Positions 10,207-22,446 of a stretch of DNA of 64,000 bases are shown piece after piece. The DNA lies in assembly GCA_012932295.1 (NCBI GenBank), contig JAAONU010000006.1:31832882-31896881 (forward strand), given 5' to 3'. Below the pieces are notes generated by a model that saw only the letters and a program-made list of their open reading frames with translations, was not told the DNA's origin and did not search any database. The translations under genes were made by a program, and so were the position numbers. Numbering within the stretch: position 1 is the stretch's first letter; every line of letters starts with the position of its first letter. The stretch is from Cyclina sinensis. Taxonomy: Eukaryota > Mollusca > Bivalvia > Venerida > Veneridae.

Positions 10207-11537
10207 CTGAAATTGACAAGAAAAAGAAGTGACAAATCACATGATAGGTAAGCATATTATAATTGTTTAATTATATTCCATGTATCATTATTTTGTAATA
10301 GTTTTATTCGAAGATAAAGAGACAGCCCTATTGCTGTTATATGCCACTCTGTGATTTGTAGTATGCTTAAATTTACAGGGGCAAATTTGTGATGTTAAAA
10401 CCTAGGAATTACTGATGAAAGTGAAACAGCAGATTCAAAGAGAAAAATAGTTATGTTCCTAGAAAATTGAATGCCTCTTCAAAATGTGCGTGGTATTATT
10501 TCAACTATATGACTAAAGTTGATTAACTGAAGCGCATGAAATGTGTCCTGCACATCATGAAAAAGAATTCAACGGTGCCCAGGGGTGTAATTTACGTAAC
10601 AAAGTCTGAATTTCTGTGAGTAGTTTAAGCTTCCACTCCAAATTAAACTGTTGGAATAAAACCAGATTCAAAGGAAATTCTAATCTACCTTTGGGGGAAG
10701 TAACTTTCATTCCGTTATTTTAACAATGTATTTAATATCGGAAAAGCCGGAATAATATCACATGTAATTGATAATGCCTCCCGTGTTACTAATAGCGTTT
10801 CTGTGCTTTACTTCTACAAGCTAGACTGATCTGGCTAGTTTCGTATGCCGAACTGTTTTAATATCAATCTAGTCAGTCTCTACGAGATTTTAAGAGAAAA
10901 GAGATTTGTTTGAATAGTATGCGAAACTGTTTCACAGGTTGATACAACTTGAACCTACATTTCTTCAATGATCAAAGTGTAACTTAAATATCTGTTTAAA
11001 ATGGCCTAACCAAATATTTATCTGTGTAAAGAATAATAAAATTTAATCCATTGATTAGTTATAGTTATAAGTTTAGTATGGAACTTTGATATCAGGTAAC
11101 GTTTCCCTCAATACCATTCAAATAAATACAATATTAAAGAAATGGAAATTCAACAATGCTCTAAGAGCGATTTATGAAATTTCTGATATTAACCATTTGC
11201 CAGATTATACACTGACCCTTATCACTTGATGATGAATGGATCAAGTTATTTGGCATAACAGTTGAAAATCAATTTGTCACAATCAAACAGAAATATAGAA
11301 CAGAATAGAAAAGAACAATATTTTTCATTGAAATTTGAGCATGTCTACAACAGCGATTTTCACATATCAAGGTCAACACCTTTACAAATATCAAATAAAG
11401 TATATTAAGCATAAAGAACAATGCCTGTCGTATGTATATGTAGAAAGCATGTATGGACTCTTTTAAAATATCTAACTCAGCAATTTTTTACGTATATTCA
11501 ACGAACAATCTAATATATAACAAGCAAACTTATTTAT
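10207..11537. other. Probable intron; nothing recognised
   Basis: This stretch is AT-rich with no family-level coding signal, tandem repeat or transposon end that I can see. On the minus strand it lies immediately upstream of the GABA-B receptor exon, so it is most likely part of that gene's intron. Confidence 0.5.
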
Positions 11538-12400
11538 CCCCCCGCCAAAGGCGGAGGGGATATTAGGAATGCCCTTCGTCCGTCCGTGCGTCCGTGCGTC
11601 CGTGCGAAACTATTTTGTCCGGAGCATAACTCCAAAACTACTTGAGGGATTTTATTCAAACTTCATACACTGACAGAGCACATTGGTAGGTAGTGCAGTG
11701 TGCAAGTCCAATAACTCTACCTTGCCTTTTTTAGAGTTATTCCGCTTTATCAAATTTACTTGATAATTTTTGTCCGGAGCATAACTCCAAAACTGCTAGA
11801 GGAATTTTATTCAAACTTCATACACTGACAGAGCACATTGGTAGGTAGTGCAGTGTGCAAGAACAATAACTCTACCTTGCCTATTTTTTAGAGTTATTCC
11901 TTTTTATCAGAATTACTTGATAAATTTTGTCCGAAGCATAACTCCAAAACTACTTGAGGGATTTTATTCAAACTTAGTACACTGACAGAGCACATTGGTA
12001 GGTAGTGCAGTGTGTAAGTCCAATAACTCTACCTTGGTTATTTTTAGAGTTATTCCCCTTTATCAGAATTACTTGATAAATTTTGTCCAGAGCATAACTC
12101 TAAAACTACTTGAGGGATTTTATTCAAACTTCATACACTGACAGAGCACATTGGTAGGTAGTGCAGTGTGCAAGAACAATAACTGTACCTTGCCTATTTT
12201 TAGAGTTATTTCCCTTTATCAGAATTACTTAATAAATTTTGTCCGGAGCATAACTCCAAAACTACTTGAGGGATTTTATTCAAATTTCATACACTGACAG
12301 AGCACATTGGTAGGTAGTGCAGTGTGCAAGTCCAATAACTCTACCTTGCCTATTTTTAAGAGTTATTCCCCTTTATCAGATTTACTTTACATTTTAAAAA
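11538..12400. repeat. Dispersed element with five 156-bp tandem units
   Basis: The element opens with a short palindromic CCCCGCC..GGCGGGG head and a (GTCCGTCCGTGCG) block. Five units follow, each starting TTTTGTCCGGAGCATAACTC, at 11613, 11768, 11925, 12081 and 12237, so the period is 155 to 157. Each unit carries CACTGACAGAGCACATTGG, GGTAGTGCAGTGTG and AATAACTCTACCTTGCC. I recognise this as a typical bivalve dispersed repeat with an internal satellite. Units are highly alike, which points to recent tandem expansion. Confidence 0.85.
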
Positions 12401-12448
12401 TCCCAGCATATACATGTTTATCTAATTCTTGAATTCTTGATCTTATTA

Positions 12449-12895
12449 TCCCTGCGAAAGGAGGAGGGGATATTAGAAATTGTCTCTGTCCGTCCGTGCG
12501 TGCGTCCATTCCAGTTTTGTCGGGAGCATAACTCCAAAGTACTTGAGTGATTTTCTTCAAACTTCATATACTGAAAGAGCACATTTGGAGGAGGTGCAGT
12601 GTGTAAGAATAATAACTCTACCTTGCCTACTTTTTGAATTATTCCCCTTTATCAGATTTAATTGAAAAACTTTGTCCGAAGCATAACTCAAAAAGTGCTT
12701 GAGCGATTTTCTTCAAACTTAATACACTGACATAGCACATTGGTAGGAAGTGCAGTTTGCAAGAACAATAACTCTACCTTGCCTATTTTTTGTGGGATTT
12801 TCTTCAAACATTATTACATTGAGTGTTTGAAAGTACAACCTTCAGGTAGCTTCTTCCCGGCGGGGGGATTAACCATGTGTAACATGGCTCTTGTT
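12449..12895. mobile_element. Second copy of the same element, two 156-bp-type units
   Basis: This copy starts CCCTGCGAAAGGAGGAGGGG with a GTCCGTCCGTGCG block, has two diverged units (TTTTGT at 12515 and its counterpart near 12670), and ends with CCCGGCGGGGGGATTAACCA and a TGTAACATGGCTCTTG terminus. It retains both ends, whereas 11538-12400 shows only the head. The two lie head-to-tail about 50 bases apart. There is no coding capacity. The reading frame at 12480-12665 is an artefact of the repeat. Confidence 0.7.
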
Positions 12896-14390
12896 TAAAT
12901 TTGTTACAATCCGTAGATGTCAGCAGCTGAACTAGTTTTAACTTGTTTGATCTCTTGCAAAAACATTCGTCAATATAACGTTTTCTTATGCTTAAGTTTA
13001 CAGAGATGTTTCTGCATAAACGTCTGATCATGCTTAAAGACATGTGTGACTAGTAATAAATATTCTGAAAACATTGGCATACCACTGACAAAGAGATACG
13101 AGAAAAAAAGTGTTACTGTCACACTCGACCAAAACAAAAAAAAATCAGAAAATCTCTTCTTTAAGTTGTGTAGCTTATATCAACATTACTACAAAAAATA
13201 CAAAATGATCAGTATATAAACACAATGATCAGTATATAATGTGGTTAATTACGACAGATTGAATGATTGTCTTGCCCTTTTTAATAACCCTGTGCTTTTT
13301 CGTTCTGTTAGACCAAAAATTGATTAAAGAATAAGCAGGTCATTACATACGTACAAAAACAGAAACAGGTCATTACATGCGTACCCCTTACAGGAAATTA
13401 CTACTTAAAATTACGTCTTCGGGTTATTTTATGTACATGATCATTAATCTTAAGCAAAAGTGATGCTTAATTAAGCAGTATCTACTGTTAAAGTGACATT
13501 TTACATTATTTAACCTAAATCTTAACCTTGTAAGTCATAAATCACTGTGTGTTAACAAGATCTTATTTTCTGGTGGATACTAATAGGACAATTTACTCTT
13601 TTATTTTCTACAAGAGAAGTAATGCAATAGGAAAAAGAGCAGTATATATTTATCTTGAAGTACGACTTAATTAAATTCACAATAGATATGCATGTTATTA
13701 CTTCCATTCGAAGTACTGTCAGAGAGTTTCCACATTATGAACAAATTCATGTTAAGAACGTATTTTTGCTTCATAAGGCTTGTTTTTATGAAAATATTTA
13801 TGTGTTTTCATAATAATGATTGCAAAAAGACAACAAATAAATGAATATATAAAAAATTTAAAAAAAATCACATTTGCGTTTATTTACATCATCTTCATCA
13901 GTTATCAATAAGTCATAAGTGTTTTGTTGTAGACTGGACCAAGAGTTGTCGAGAGTAACGCGGTCATAACCGTAAGTCCGAAGTATCCCAGTCTAAAACA
14001 GTATTCAGTTTTATTTAAGTCAATAACTATTTCATAAACCTTCAATATGTACTGTATACACCGTTCAAATCACCATATATGAAAATATTTCTTTTTTCAA
14101 GATCAATAACATACAACACTACTTCAGATATACTTACCTCGGACGTAAACTTACGACCATTTTCTGTACATAGGCCCAGATTATTACGGAAACAATTGTC
14201 CTAACTTGACCAGTGTTATTGACAACAAGTAAGACAATAAGAAAGAGAAGGCAATATATCTAATAAACATGCTGAATCCTTGACCTAGAATAAAACAAGC
14301 AGCTCGACATTTCTCAGAAGACACATTAGGTCTGAAAATAGTGTGTTAGGGTAACATGCTCTACGAGATTAGGTAGGGTAAGATTCTTTT
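12896..14390. other. No recognised gene; possible intron
   Basis: AT-rich DNA with a few short purine runs. One minus-strand micro-frame at 14138-14200 is flanked by a usable 3' splice site and an excellent 5' site (GAG|GTAAGTAT), but its 21-residue peptide matches nothing I know. No other coding signal was seen. Confidence 0.4.
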
Positions 14391-14573
14391 TTATTTTAAA
14401 TGGAACAGATATTGTCGACATTGCCACCTTAGACAATGACACCGGTGGCACAAGAACATGCTCTCCACGTCTTCAAATGTTATCTTGGATGTTATCAGTT
14501 TTAAAGCCCGCCGCTCGGGAGTGTGGTGGCGATCACATGTTGTTTTCGAACAGTTTATGACGGAAGCCGCCAT
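14391..14573 (-). CDS. Possible first exon starting MAAS... (weak)
   Basis: On the minus strand the ATG at 14573 sits inside AAAATGGCGGC (14576 to 14566), a match to the AANATGGCGGC motif (YY1-type, often overlapping start codons). The frame continues 60 codons through a GC-rich patch with six cysteines, then stops. An internal AAG|GT could serve as a 5' splice site. I recognise no domain. It lies 4.2 kb upstream of the GABA-B exon on the same strand but shows no signal peptide, so I do not link the two. A chance frame beside a promoter-like GC patch is a fair alternative. Confidence 0.18.
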   Translation of the reverse strand: MAASVINCSKTTCDRHHTPERRALKLITSKITFEDVESMFLCHRCHCLRWQCRQYLFHLK

Positions 14574-14668
14574 TTTGTTTCAACGTATCGATAAACCCCA
14601 TCCGGTTGCGTACTGTACTGTACTATACGAAACTAGACATTTTATTTTTTTAACATCAAAAAACGCAG

Positions 14669-14795
14669 GGTGGCCATACCATTAAAATTGATGAAGAAAT
14701 AAAATACTTACAGCAGTTTTCTCCACCGAATCGAGTCAAAATAATGCTGCTCGCGATAGCCTAAATGACAGCATATACCACGTGGTATGGCCACC
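14669..14795. mobile_element. 127-bp MITE-like element with 13-bp terminal inverted repeats
   Basis: GGTGGCCATACCA at 14669-14681 is repeated as a perfect reverse complement at 14783-14795. The right end also forms a CACGTG-centred palindrome (14777-14788). The core is not self-complementary, so this is a terminal-inverted-repeat layout rather than a plain hairpin. There are no coding frames of note and no convincing target-site duplication. A non-autonomous DNA transposon is the likeliest explanation. Confidence 0.45.
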
Positions 14796-14799
14796 TTGA

Positions 14800-17700
14800 A
14801 AACGGTAGGGTCGGGCGTATTTTCAGGTTGGGTTGTGTCACCCGAACCACACTATTTTGTGTAGGCCTAATATAAAATATTATAATATATCTTTCAATCT
14901 TGCTTAGTATCCTTAATGTCTAGACCAAATGGTTAAAAGTAGCAACCTTACTCATTATTTTTTAAGAGTGTTTGTCTCATAACGACAGATACATTAGAAG
15001 GAACTCAAATGCAGTGTCATTAGATAAATACAGATCCGGAGTTCATACAGTCATACTAAAGTCTACACACGTTTCAGACGTTTCCCGCAACCGTCAGTGA
15101 AATGAATCATATATAATGGTACATACATTCTAAAGACGGAATATAGACACTGTCAGACATTTTAACCACATGTTTGATAAGTAAGACCAGACTAACACAG
15201 CAAACCTCGTCAGACTTAATCAGTCTTTTAAAAGGTTCTTTTTTCTTTATTTTTATTTGTCAGTATGACATTTTGTTTTATATCGAGTATATTAAAAGAA
15301 AGACTGCTCGTGAATTAGAATGAAATTTGATTTAAATTCAGAATAGTATTCTACAGAGAGGACGAAAATTAACTTTTCTTCATCCCATGTCCGAAAATAG
15401 GAATTGGTTGTGTGTGATGACAACAACAGCAAAACTTGGTCATAACGTCTATATAGTCAGTTAAACTACATGTATTCTATCTAGGGAATAGAGACTGAAC
15501 TTGTTGATCTCATACGGAGTAGGAAATACCTAAAGTTCAATGGCTAACAGACATGTTGACTAAAGGTACATTCCTTTTTATAAGGTACTGTAAAATTCAT
15601 GATTTCATGAAGCAAAGAAATGCCTTGTGTTTGTAATACAATTTTTTACAATATTTATCTTTTCAAGTGAAATGTGTCTAAACAATCTGAAATTAGACTG
15701 ACAACCCAAATTACCAAACGTCATATTGACAAAAAAAGTATTTCTGCTTCAAATAATTATATAAGTGACGCCTCAATGTTGGCCTCTTGTGAGAGAAGTC
15801 GAAATCTAATATAATAATATTATATAATATAATATCTTAGACTTTGCCTGTAGACAAATGAATAAATTGTTTCAAATGCGTTGTGCGTGAATGAAACATT
15901 ACTGCAAGGAAAAGGTGACATCAAAATTAACAATTTAACGATAAAAAATAGCTCTTGTATCTATACTGAGACTCACTCAAGCCATCGAGAACAGACGTGT
16001 ACCTAATCGCAACATGTAAACAGTGCAAGCTTGTAAAATCTTGGTTTATTTTGTTAGAGAAATCACAACAATCATTTCCTTTAGAAACTATTGCTCGTTC
16101 AATAGCAATGAACTTGTATTTAGACGCATAAATATGCCACCAATTTTACCCCAAATTTTCAATTAAGATTGTTGTAAAGAGAACATGAGAACCCTTGTAA
16201 AAGTGTTTTGTCAAAGTCAGATAACTTAGTCATCACGTCACTTATTACAAAGTAAAAACCGGCTGACATAAAAACCAAATGATCATGTCTTTTGCAAATA
16301 ATTGTAACGATATAATTAGAAAAAAAACAGATCTTAGGCGCACCTAATGTCAAATGTTTCAAAAAATAGTATTTCTCGTGTATTCATATGCAAAAAAGCA
16401 AATCAATTCTACTTAAAGCTGTGGACAATGCCCACATTAACTGTATTATAGCATTAACTTTCCACAATGCGTTACCGGTTTAAAGTATTGCCATGTAACC
16501 ATGCCATGAAAATGTTTTTGCGTCTGCCGCCGTTGATAATAAAATTCTCTCGCCGGTTTGAGCAATAATTATTGCGTTAATTCAACCTAAACATGAAATT
16601 CTGAAGAAAGATTCAATCCATTCTGTTCAGTTTTATTAAGTGCTGAAATGCTGTCACCAGAAGAAAATAAACTTGTTAAAAACCTAGCTTTTTTATTTTT
16701 ACAAGTTCAATATAGCTAGTTATTTTAGTGACCACAATATGAATTTTATTCAAAATTCTTGGCGATAAATGACTAAACGCTAAATTATGTTTTTGTAAAC
16801 CTCATTAAATACTTCAATGACACTATGAAAAACGATTTGACTGTAAACAATTCCGGTGTCTTGTTTTAAAAACTGCACTAATTTACAATGGAATAAGCCG
16901 TGGCGGTTTCAAGACATCTTATATTTTTGAACCAGTGAGTATTAGAGGCGAAATATAAATCGGCGTATGAGGAATGAGACATTTGTGTGAACAAATCTGT
17001 GGTAAGGGCATAGCATGGTATGTTTAATAGTCATAAGTGGTAAAACGAACGGTTGTTTTGTTAGACTTTCATCCAGTCCCATGACTTGTTTATTTACTAT
17101 CATGAAATAAGACAGAAAAGTTGTTAGACACTTTTGTAAGCAATGTTTTCAGTGTTTTTTTTTAGCTTTGTTTTTTAACTTTAAAACGTTTAATTTTCAC
17201 AAGAATGGTGTGTAATGTTTTTTGTTTTATTGTTAAACAAAACAATTGAAAATATCTAAGACATATAACAATATTGTTCCATGTTAAGGTACTTTACACA
17301 TGTATGCTGACTCAGAAAATAGCTATGTAGAATTATTTTCATATGTATGTATTTAAACAGATTTAAACATGACATTTTACTGCTCAGTAATATTCAAAAG
17401 ACATCAGTCATACATTACATAACAGGAAAACAGAGAAAACAGATGCAGCTGTTGTTTTAATGATAGGCATTTACGATGCAGAAATCTTATAAAGTTAATC
17501 GATAGGTCCAAGCTTTTGTCTGTGGACAAAACTGTTACGAAATTCCTTCTGTATCAGATAAACTGAAACATGCAAAAATGTATGTATTTGAAAAATGAAA
17601 CAACAACAACCACTCATAATTGTTTCTACAACAACGCCCCATCAAAGATTGTAAGAGCCAATTTTCAGAAAGATTTCGATTCCTTACACTATTTCGTTGA

Positions 17701-18335
17701 TAAATTAAGTACATGACCAACTGACTTTTAACACAGTTAGTACCACTGATATGGCAGACTGATAAGACATCTTGTTCTAAACTTGAAATTCATTATAAAC
17801 GTAAATGCTACATGCGTTCTGGAACTGAAGATGGTTTGAGAATTGTATCTTATATTAATTCAAGTATTTAAATAAAACTGTTGTTCTAATACACATTATG
17901 GAAGAACTGTATATCACATTGCCATTATTTTGATCTGATGACATACTGTGCAGCAAATCATCAACGAAGTAACATGGCGGTATCTTTTTAATTTTTGAAT
18001 ACTAGTAATTCATTAGTCGGTGTTGGCAATTATTATATTTCTTGTTACCTTAAACATTCCTGGCACATAAAACTGTTAATTTTTAATTATTCTCGTGTTC
18101 AGACAATGAAGATAGCTGTAGCTTGCAGACACTCGAAGATAGCTGTAGCCTGCAGACAATCGGACTAACAATATCGTCTGAAAGATCTATAATATTATGT
18201 TTGACAAGTAGAAACATAACGAGTTTTGTGAGAGAAATTAATAGTTATTTCCAGTATCTCAAGAAGGAATCCAGGACTTCATTTTTAGAAACCCGTCGAT
18301 TCCTGTAATAGCTTACTATAAATTACGGAGATTAG
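14800..18335. other. No recognised gene; scattered low-complexity DNA
   Basis: Contains an AT-only palindromic run near 15808-15835, poly-T tracts, and a direct repeat of about 27 bases (GAAGATAGCTGTAGC.TGCAG) at 18108-18162. Nothing else with clear structure or coding similarity was seen. Confidence 0.45.
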
Positions 18336-18342
18336 TATACAG

Positions 18343-18569
18343 TCCACTTTTGGAAGTATCAATATTGTCATGTCATAAACACCAATACGATTCCTATGGA
18401 ATATTATTTGGGTAAAAATTACACAATGCCTTCTTACTGTTACAATTTATTCACTGACACTGCTTTAGTCCTTACGGGTACAGTCATTATACATGCTGGC
18501 ACTTTCATCACGCTTGTTGAAAATGAAACCATGTTTGCTGGAAGTTACAGCTTGTATGCTGGGCCATGA
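18343..18569 (+). CDS. Candidate exon, plus arm of inverted duplication
   Basis: This arm is open in the same frame as its inverted partner at 19167-19414. Both begin after an ACAG acceptor-like site in phase 1 and share G-K-N-Y-T-M-P, then Y-C-Y-N-L, D-T-A, V-L-T-G, H-A, T-L-V and A-G-S-Y-S-L-Y before stopping. An internal ATG at 18396 would give a 57-residue product. Against a real gene: of about 15 changed codons in the best-aligned 47, about 12 change the amino acid, which is near the neutral expectation. I recognise no family. It may be a decayed or transposon-borne exon. Confidence 0.25.
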
Positions 18570-18662
18570 GACCTGTATCATATTTACATTTGACTGAATG
18601 ACAGTTCAGTGTCACTAAGACAGTTCAATGTAGCGTAATGGTATATTTCATCATGCCGTGGC
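18360..18662 (+). repeat. Inverted duplication, left arm (about 300 bp)
   Basis: The reverse complement of about 19102-19400 matches this arm in order: AACAC block, GGTAAAAATTACACAATGCC, GGAAGTTACAGCTTGTAT, then GAATGACAGT and GCGTAATG.TATATTTCA. The core is about 89 percent identical by eye and the ends are lower. A spacer of about 440 bases separates the arms. Confidence 0.75.
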
Positions 18663-19101
18663 TATCTTTTTAATGCATCCATGGACAAAATACACGAAGT
18701 GATCAACCAATATAGAAAATTTTATCAGGCACTAAGCAAAATATAAGTAAGCATTATGTCAATTCAAACTTGTAAGTCACATTTTGACAACAGGGGGAAC
18801 TACGTTCAAGTAGTCGTGTTATTCTGTAATTCGAATAATTATTTGTCGGAAGGATATCTTGTATATCCGAATATGTAAAGATATCTGGTTTAGGCAACAG
18901 CTAATTAAGTTCTGACATAGACCGGAGATTTCCGTTACCTTTCGTGAAAACTACGAACGTGCGCCCCCTTGTATAAAGATGTGACGTGCAATTTTGCAAC
19001 TGACATTATGCTTAATTTCAACTTGCTTAGTGGCTGATTAGATCTTTCATACTGCGTGGTCACATTGTGTAAACAGAGGAATGTTGAAATATCAGTGCTG
19101 A

Positions 19102-19400
19102 TATACTGTCCCGGCATGTTGAAATATATCATTACGCAACATTGCACTGTCATTCAGCCAAAGAAACTATGATATAAACATCAGGGTCAAAACACGATAC
19201 AAGCTGTAACTTCCAGCAAGCATGGTATCATTGTCAACAAGCGTGGTGAAGGTGTCAGCATGCATTTTGACTATACCAGTAAGCACAAAAGCAGTGTCAA
19301 TGAGTAAATTGTAACAGTAAGCAGGCATTGTGTAATTTTTACCTAAAGAGCATTCCACAGATTCCTGTATCATCGTGTTACGTTGACTGTAATTAAACAA
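19102..19400 (-). repeat. Inverted duplication, right arm (about 300 bp)
   Basis: Partner of 18360-18662. Minus-strand reading gives the same blocks in the same order, with one in-frame 3-base length difference near the AACAC block. Together the arms could form a long hairpin with a 440-base loop. No terminal target-site duplication was identified. Confidence 0.75.
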
Positions 19401-19414
19401 CCGACAAGTTTGTA
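19167..19414 (-). CDS. Candidate exon, minus arm of inverted duplication
   Basis: The frame runs from an acceptor-like TTTCTACAG (ending at 19415) in phase 1 to a stop at 19167; an extended open frame reaches 19436. It shares G-K-N-Y-T-M-P-x-Y-C-Y-N-L and A-G-S-Y-S-L-Y with the plus-strand copy. After S-L-Y the two copies diverge. The peptide has no recognisable domain or clear transmembrane segment. The shared open frame and in-frame gap favour past coding; the substitution pattern does not show purifying selection. Confidence 0.25.
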
Positions 19415-19654
19415 CTGTAGAAACACTCGCTGACACTGAAGATTTGACAGCAGATGTCTTAAGAGTTCAACTGCAATTGAATTTAAGATTCAATTAGGGA
19501 CTTTAATCAGATATGAACTTGACGTATTAAAATAAACTAAAATAAAGCGGAAATATTACGTTTTCATTTTGCAAAAATAAATGACACTGTACCGAAAGAC
19601 ATAAGACCTACACCTGTTTAAAAAATTCATGGTGATAGTGTCTCTGTAATTGAC

Positions 19655-19790
19655 AAATAGATAGATAATCTTTTATTATAGTGACATATGTACAGTATTG
19701 GTTTATACATAAGAAAATACATATCAAAATAAGACCACACCCGGCCCAACGGGCCTATAAGTCACGTTGTATATAGATTGAAAACACTTC
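19655..19790 (-). mobile_element. Probable LINE 3' end with (ATCT)-type tail
   Basis: On the minus strand a segment containing GGCCCGTTGGGCCGGGTG, then AATAAAAGATTATCTATCTA, ends in short ATCT repeats. A GC hairpin followed by an AATAAA-like signal and an ATCT-type microsatellite tail is the layout of CR1/L2-like LINE 3' ends. No reverse-transcriptase sequence is attached here, as expected for a 5'-truncated insertion. Confidence 0.35.
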
Positions 19791-19799
19791 ACGGATAAA

Positions 19800-22160
19800 C
19801 ACAGAGACAATTTCAGAAAACAAAGAGATATAACAAAAAACAATTATACGAGTATTTACAATTAAATGTTGTGGAAGATGTTAAGTCATTTCTATAAATT
19901 AGAATAAATCAAATTCAAGTTTTTATACCATGATTTCTTAAGAGTATCTGTCAAAAAGGTCAAAAAGAGTTAAAATAAATGCTTTGTCAAGTGAAGCACT
20001 GACAGTGATTATGGGCGCTTTTTCGCCGCATTCTAACCAGCAGGTCACTACAATAAGTAACTTTTTCTACAAGACGAACAATCGAAATGGACGTAAGATC
20101 ACGCTATGTAACCTTTTGTCAGCAAGAAAACCTTGAGTGACAAAGTTCGATCTTATTTTTCTGAGAGTTAGTTGTAGTCAGTATACAATGTGAAGGCTCC
20201 GTAATCACATTTCCTGTCTTGAATAAAAAATACTATATGTTGGATAAGGTTCATTAGCGTAACAAAATGCCTGAATGTCTTATCTGTCATGGGAAATAAA
20301 ACTCATTTCTATAAATCTTGGTGTATTCTTAAAGTGCAAACTGTAGAAGCCTCAGATGATGGATTGGACAATGGCTAGACATTATTGTAGGACTAGAATT
20401 TATAAACTTCTGACGCTCGAACACATGTTTTAAAGCATAGTTAGGTGTCAGCGCTAAACTCGCTATTATCTTCATTTCTTACCAGATTATCAGAACAAAA
20501 AACAAAAAAATAAAGGTACGTACCTCTGAAACATCGTCAAACAAATCTTGACTGTCGGTGTAAAAACAAGTTGTTGGACTGTGTATATTAATCGAACAAA
20601 TAACTACTATAAAAGTCTTGGAAAAGGTCTATAAGATAATGTTTAATGAAAGATTTGCACGGGTCGTTGTAAATTTTCGGGTGTTGTTGATGACAAGAAG
20701 TTTATAGAAGATGTTGTAAAGACTTTGTCTATTTTAGTCTATGTAAAACGTCTGACCCATCCATTTTTGATGGAACCCTTTACAATTGACCTGGTGGCTT
20801 CTTGCAAGATGAGATTTGAAGATGTTCATGATTTATGTCGGCCTACGATCCTTCCAAAAATAATCCAATGAGTATATTTTGAAACATTTTGGTAGAATTT
20901 TTCTAAACATTGCATAGTGCAAAATGTACGAAGTATGGCCCTTGTTGTTTCATAGCAAAGATCATAGCCCTGTGGTGTTAAACATGAAGGTTTTAAGATG
21001 TTTACATTCTAGTGACCAAACACACCATAGTTCTGCGTGGAATGAAAATCTTTAGGGTTGGGGGATTGGTAGAGCTGTATGCAAGGAACATCGCTGTCAA
21101 TTCTAACGTGTTTAGGAAATAGAAATAACGCTTTAACTATATTAATGCTGATGTTTTGTCATTCTTCAATTGTTACTTATTTGTTCCTACCTTGCCAGCA
21201 CCGATTTTAACAACTTGTTTTGCTTTTAGATATTAAATAAGGTAAAAGTTAATCTACTTTGGAGAGTTGCATATGGAGCTAATTGTGGAGGGACGAAGGC
21301 CGCTCACAAAAGCCTATCCTGAGAACATTGAATGTACTTCTGGATCATAATGTTTAATTCAAATCTAACTTGACTTTTTAACGCTTATTGTTATTTAAAA
21401 ACAGGAACAAAGATTTAGTAAAATAAACCTGTATTTTTATACCGTGGCTTCAACAGTCCCTATACATAAGTTGAGATAAGGGGCTTATAATACGTTTTAC
21501 ACTTTTCAAATCCTTGTAGCTTACTGGCACATTGTATTTAATGAGCTTTTAAATTTTGTATAGTTTTCTCTTTTTTAGCTTAACTGCTTTAAGCAGGTAA
21601 ATGTTGTTTGTTGCGTAGACTATAAGCCCGACTGCATTTTTTAGTCGTAATGTGAAATATACCACATAGCTCTTTGGACAAACGAAAACTTTGTATACAT
21701 ACAACGACCATAAATAAAGTCAAAACGTTTTAACTCCACTACGTTTTAAATGTTTTAAGACGAAATATAATCATAATAATCATATAAATCAAAGTTGAAA
21801 GAAATTCGACAATATATTAGATGATTATTCGAGTGTTTATTCTTAATCTGCCAAGTAAGGAGGAGTAAGGAGAGGAAATCCTAAAACATAACTGGGAGAA
21901 ATTTGATCAACTGACAGAAACACAATATAAATTACATGTTAGGTAAACTTTATTGGTTAGAAATTTTCCAGATTTGCAAAATGAGGTTGTTTTTTAACCA
22001 AGTTCCCACAGATGGCCCACACCCAATATGCACAATACAAAACACCTTACTGCATGCATCAAGGACGGCGCCAAATGTTTTTTTAAGTCATTTTTTGTTT
22101 AGTTTGTCAAAAGGAGATAGTATTTTCTTTAAATGACAAATTTAATTCGTGACAAATTAA
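19800..22160. other. No recognised gene
   Basis: AT-rich non-coding sequence. A minus-strand micro-frame of about 55 bases ends at GAG|GTACGT near 20524, but its peptide matches nothing known. No repeat boundary was seen. Confidence 0.4.
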
Positions 22161-22169
22161 TTTGTTTTG

Positions 22170-22190
22170 AATAATAATAATAATAATAAC
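22170..22190. repeat. (ATA)n microsatellite
   Basis: About seven copies of a TAA/ATA triplet in an AT-rich setting. It is a simple repeat only. Confidence 0.85.
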
Positions 22191-22446
22191 ACACATTATA
22201 CTAACAATATTACATGCTTTAGATAAAAAAAGATGTCGGTATAAGTTCAAGTTTAATCGCTCGATTTTACGCTCCGATTTGTCGATCTGACCTATGACGT
22301 AATGAATTCTACGTGCTAAGTTTAGATCACTATATAAACACAGCTCCATGTTTTTTCAAATTCTTTTCCTATTGGGAGCTTGAACTGGAAGGTAGAAATA
22401 CGATTTTTATTTTGAAAGTTTGAAAAATTATTTTCATGATTTGTAT

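Noticed and set aside
14138..14200. Minus-strand 63-bp micro-exon ending GAG|GTAAGTAT, considered as the exon before the GABA-B exon
   Set aside because: Phase would fit, but its 21 residues do not resemble the GABA-B1 sequence that should precede the exon, and E at the end simply reflects the GAG|GT splice consensus.
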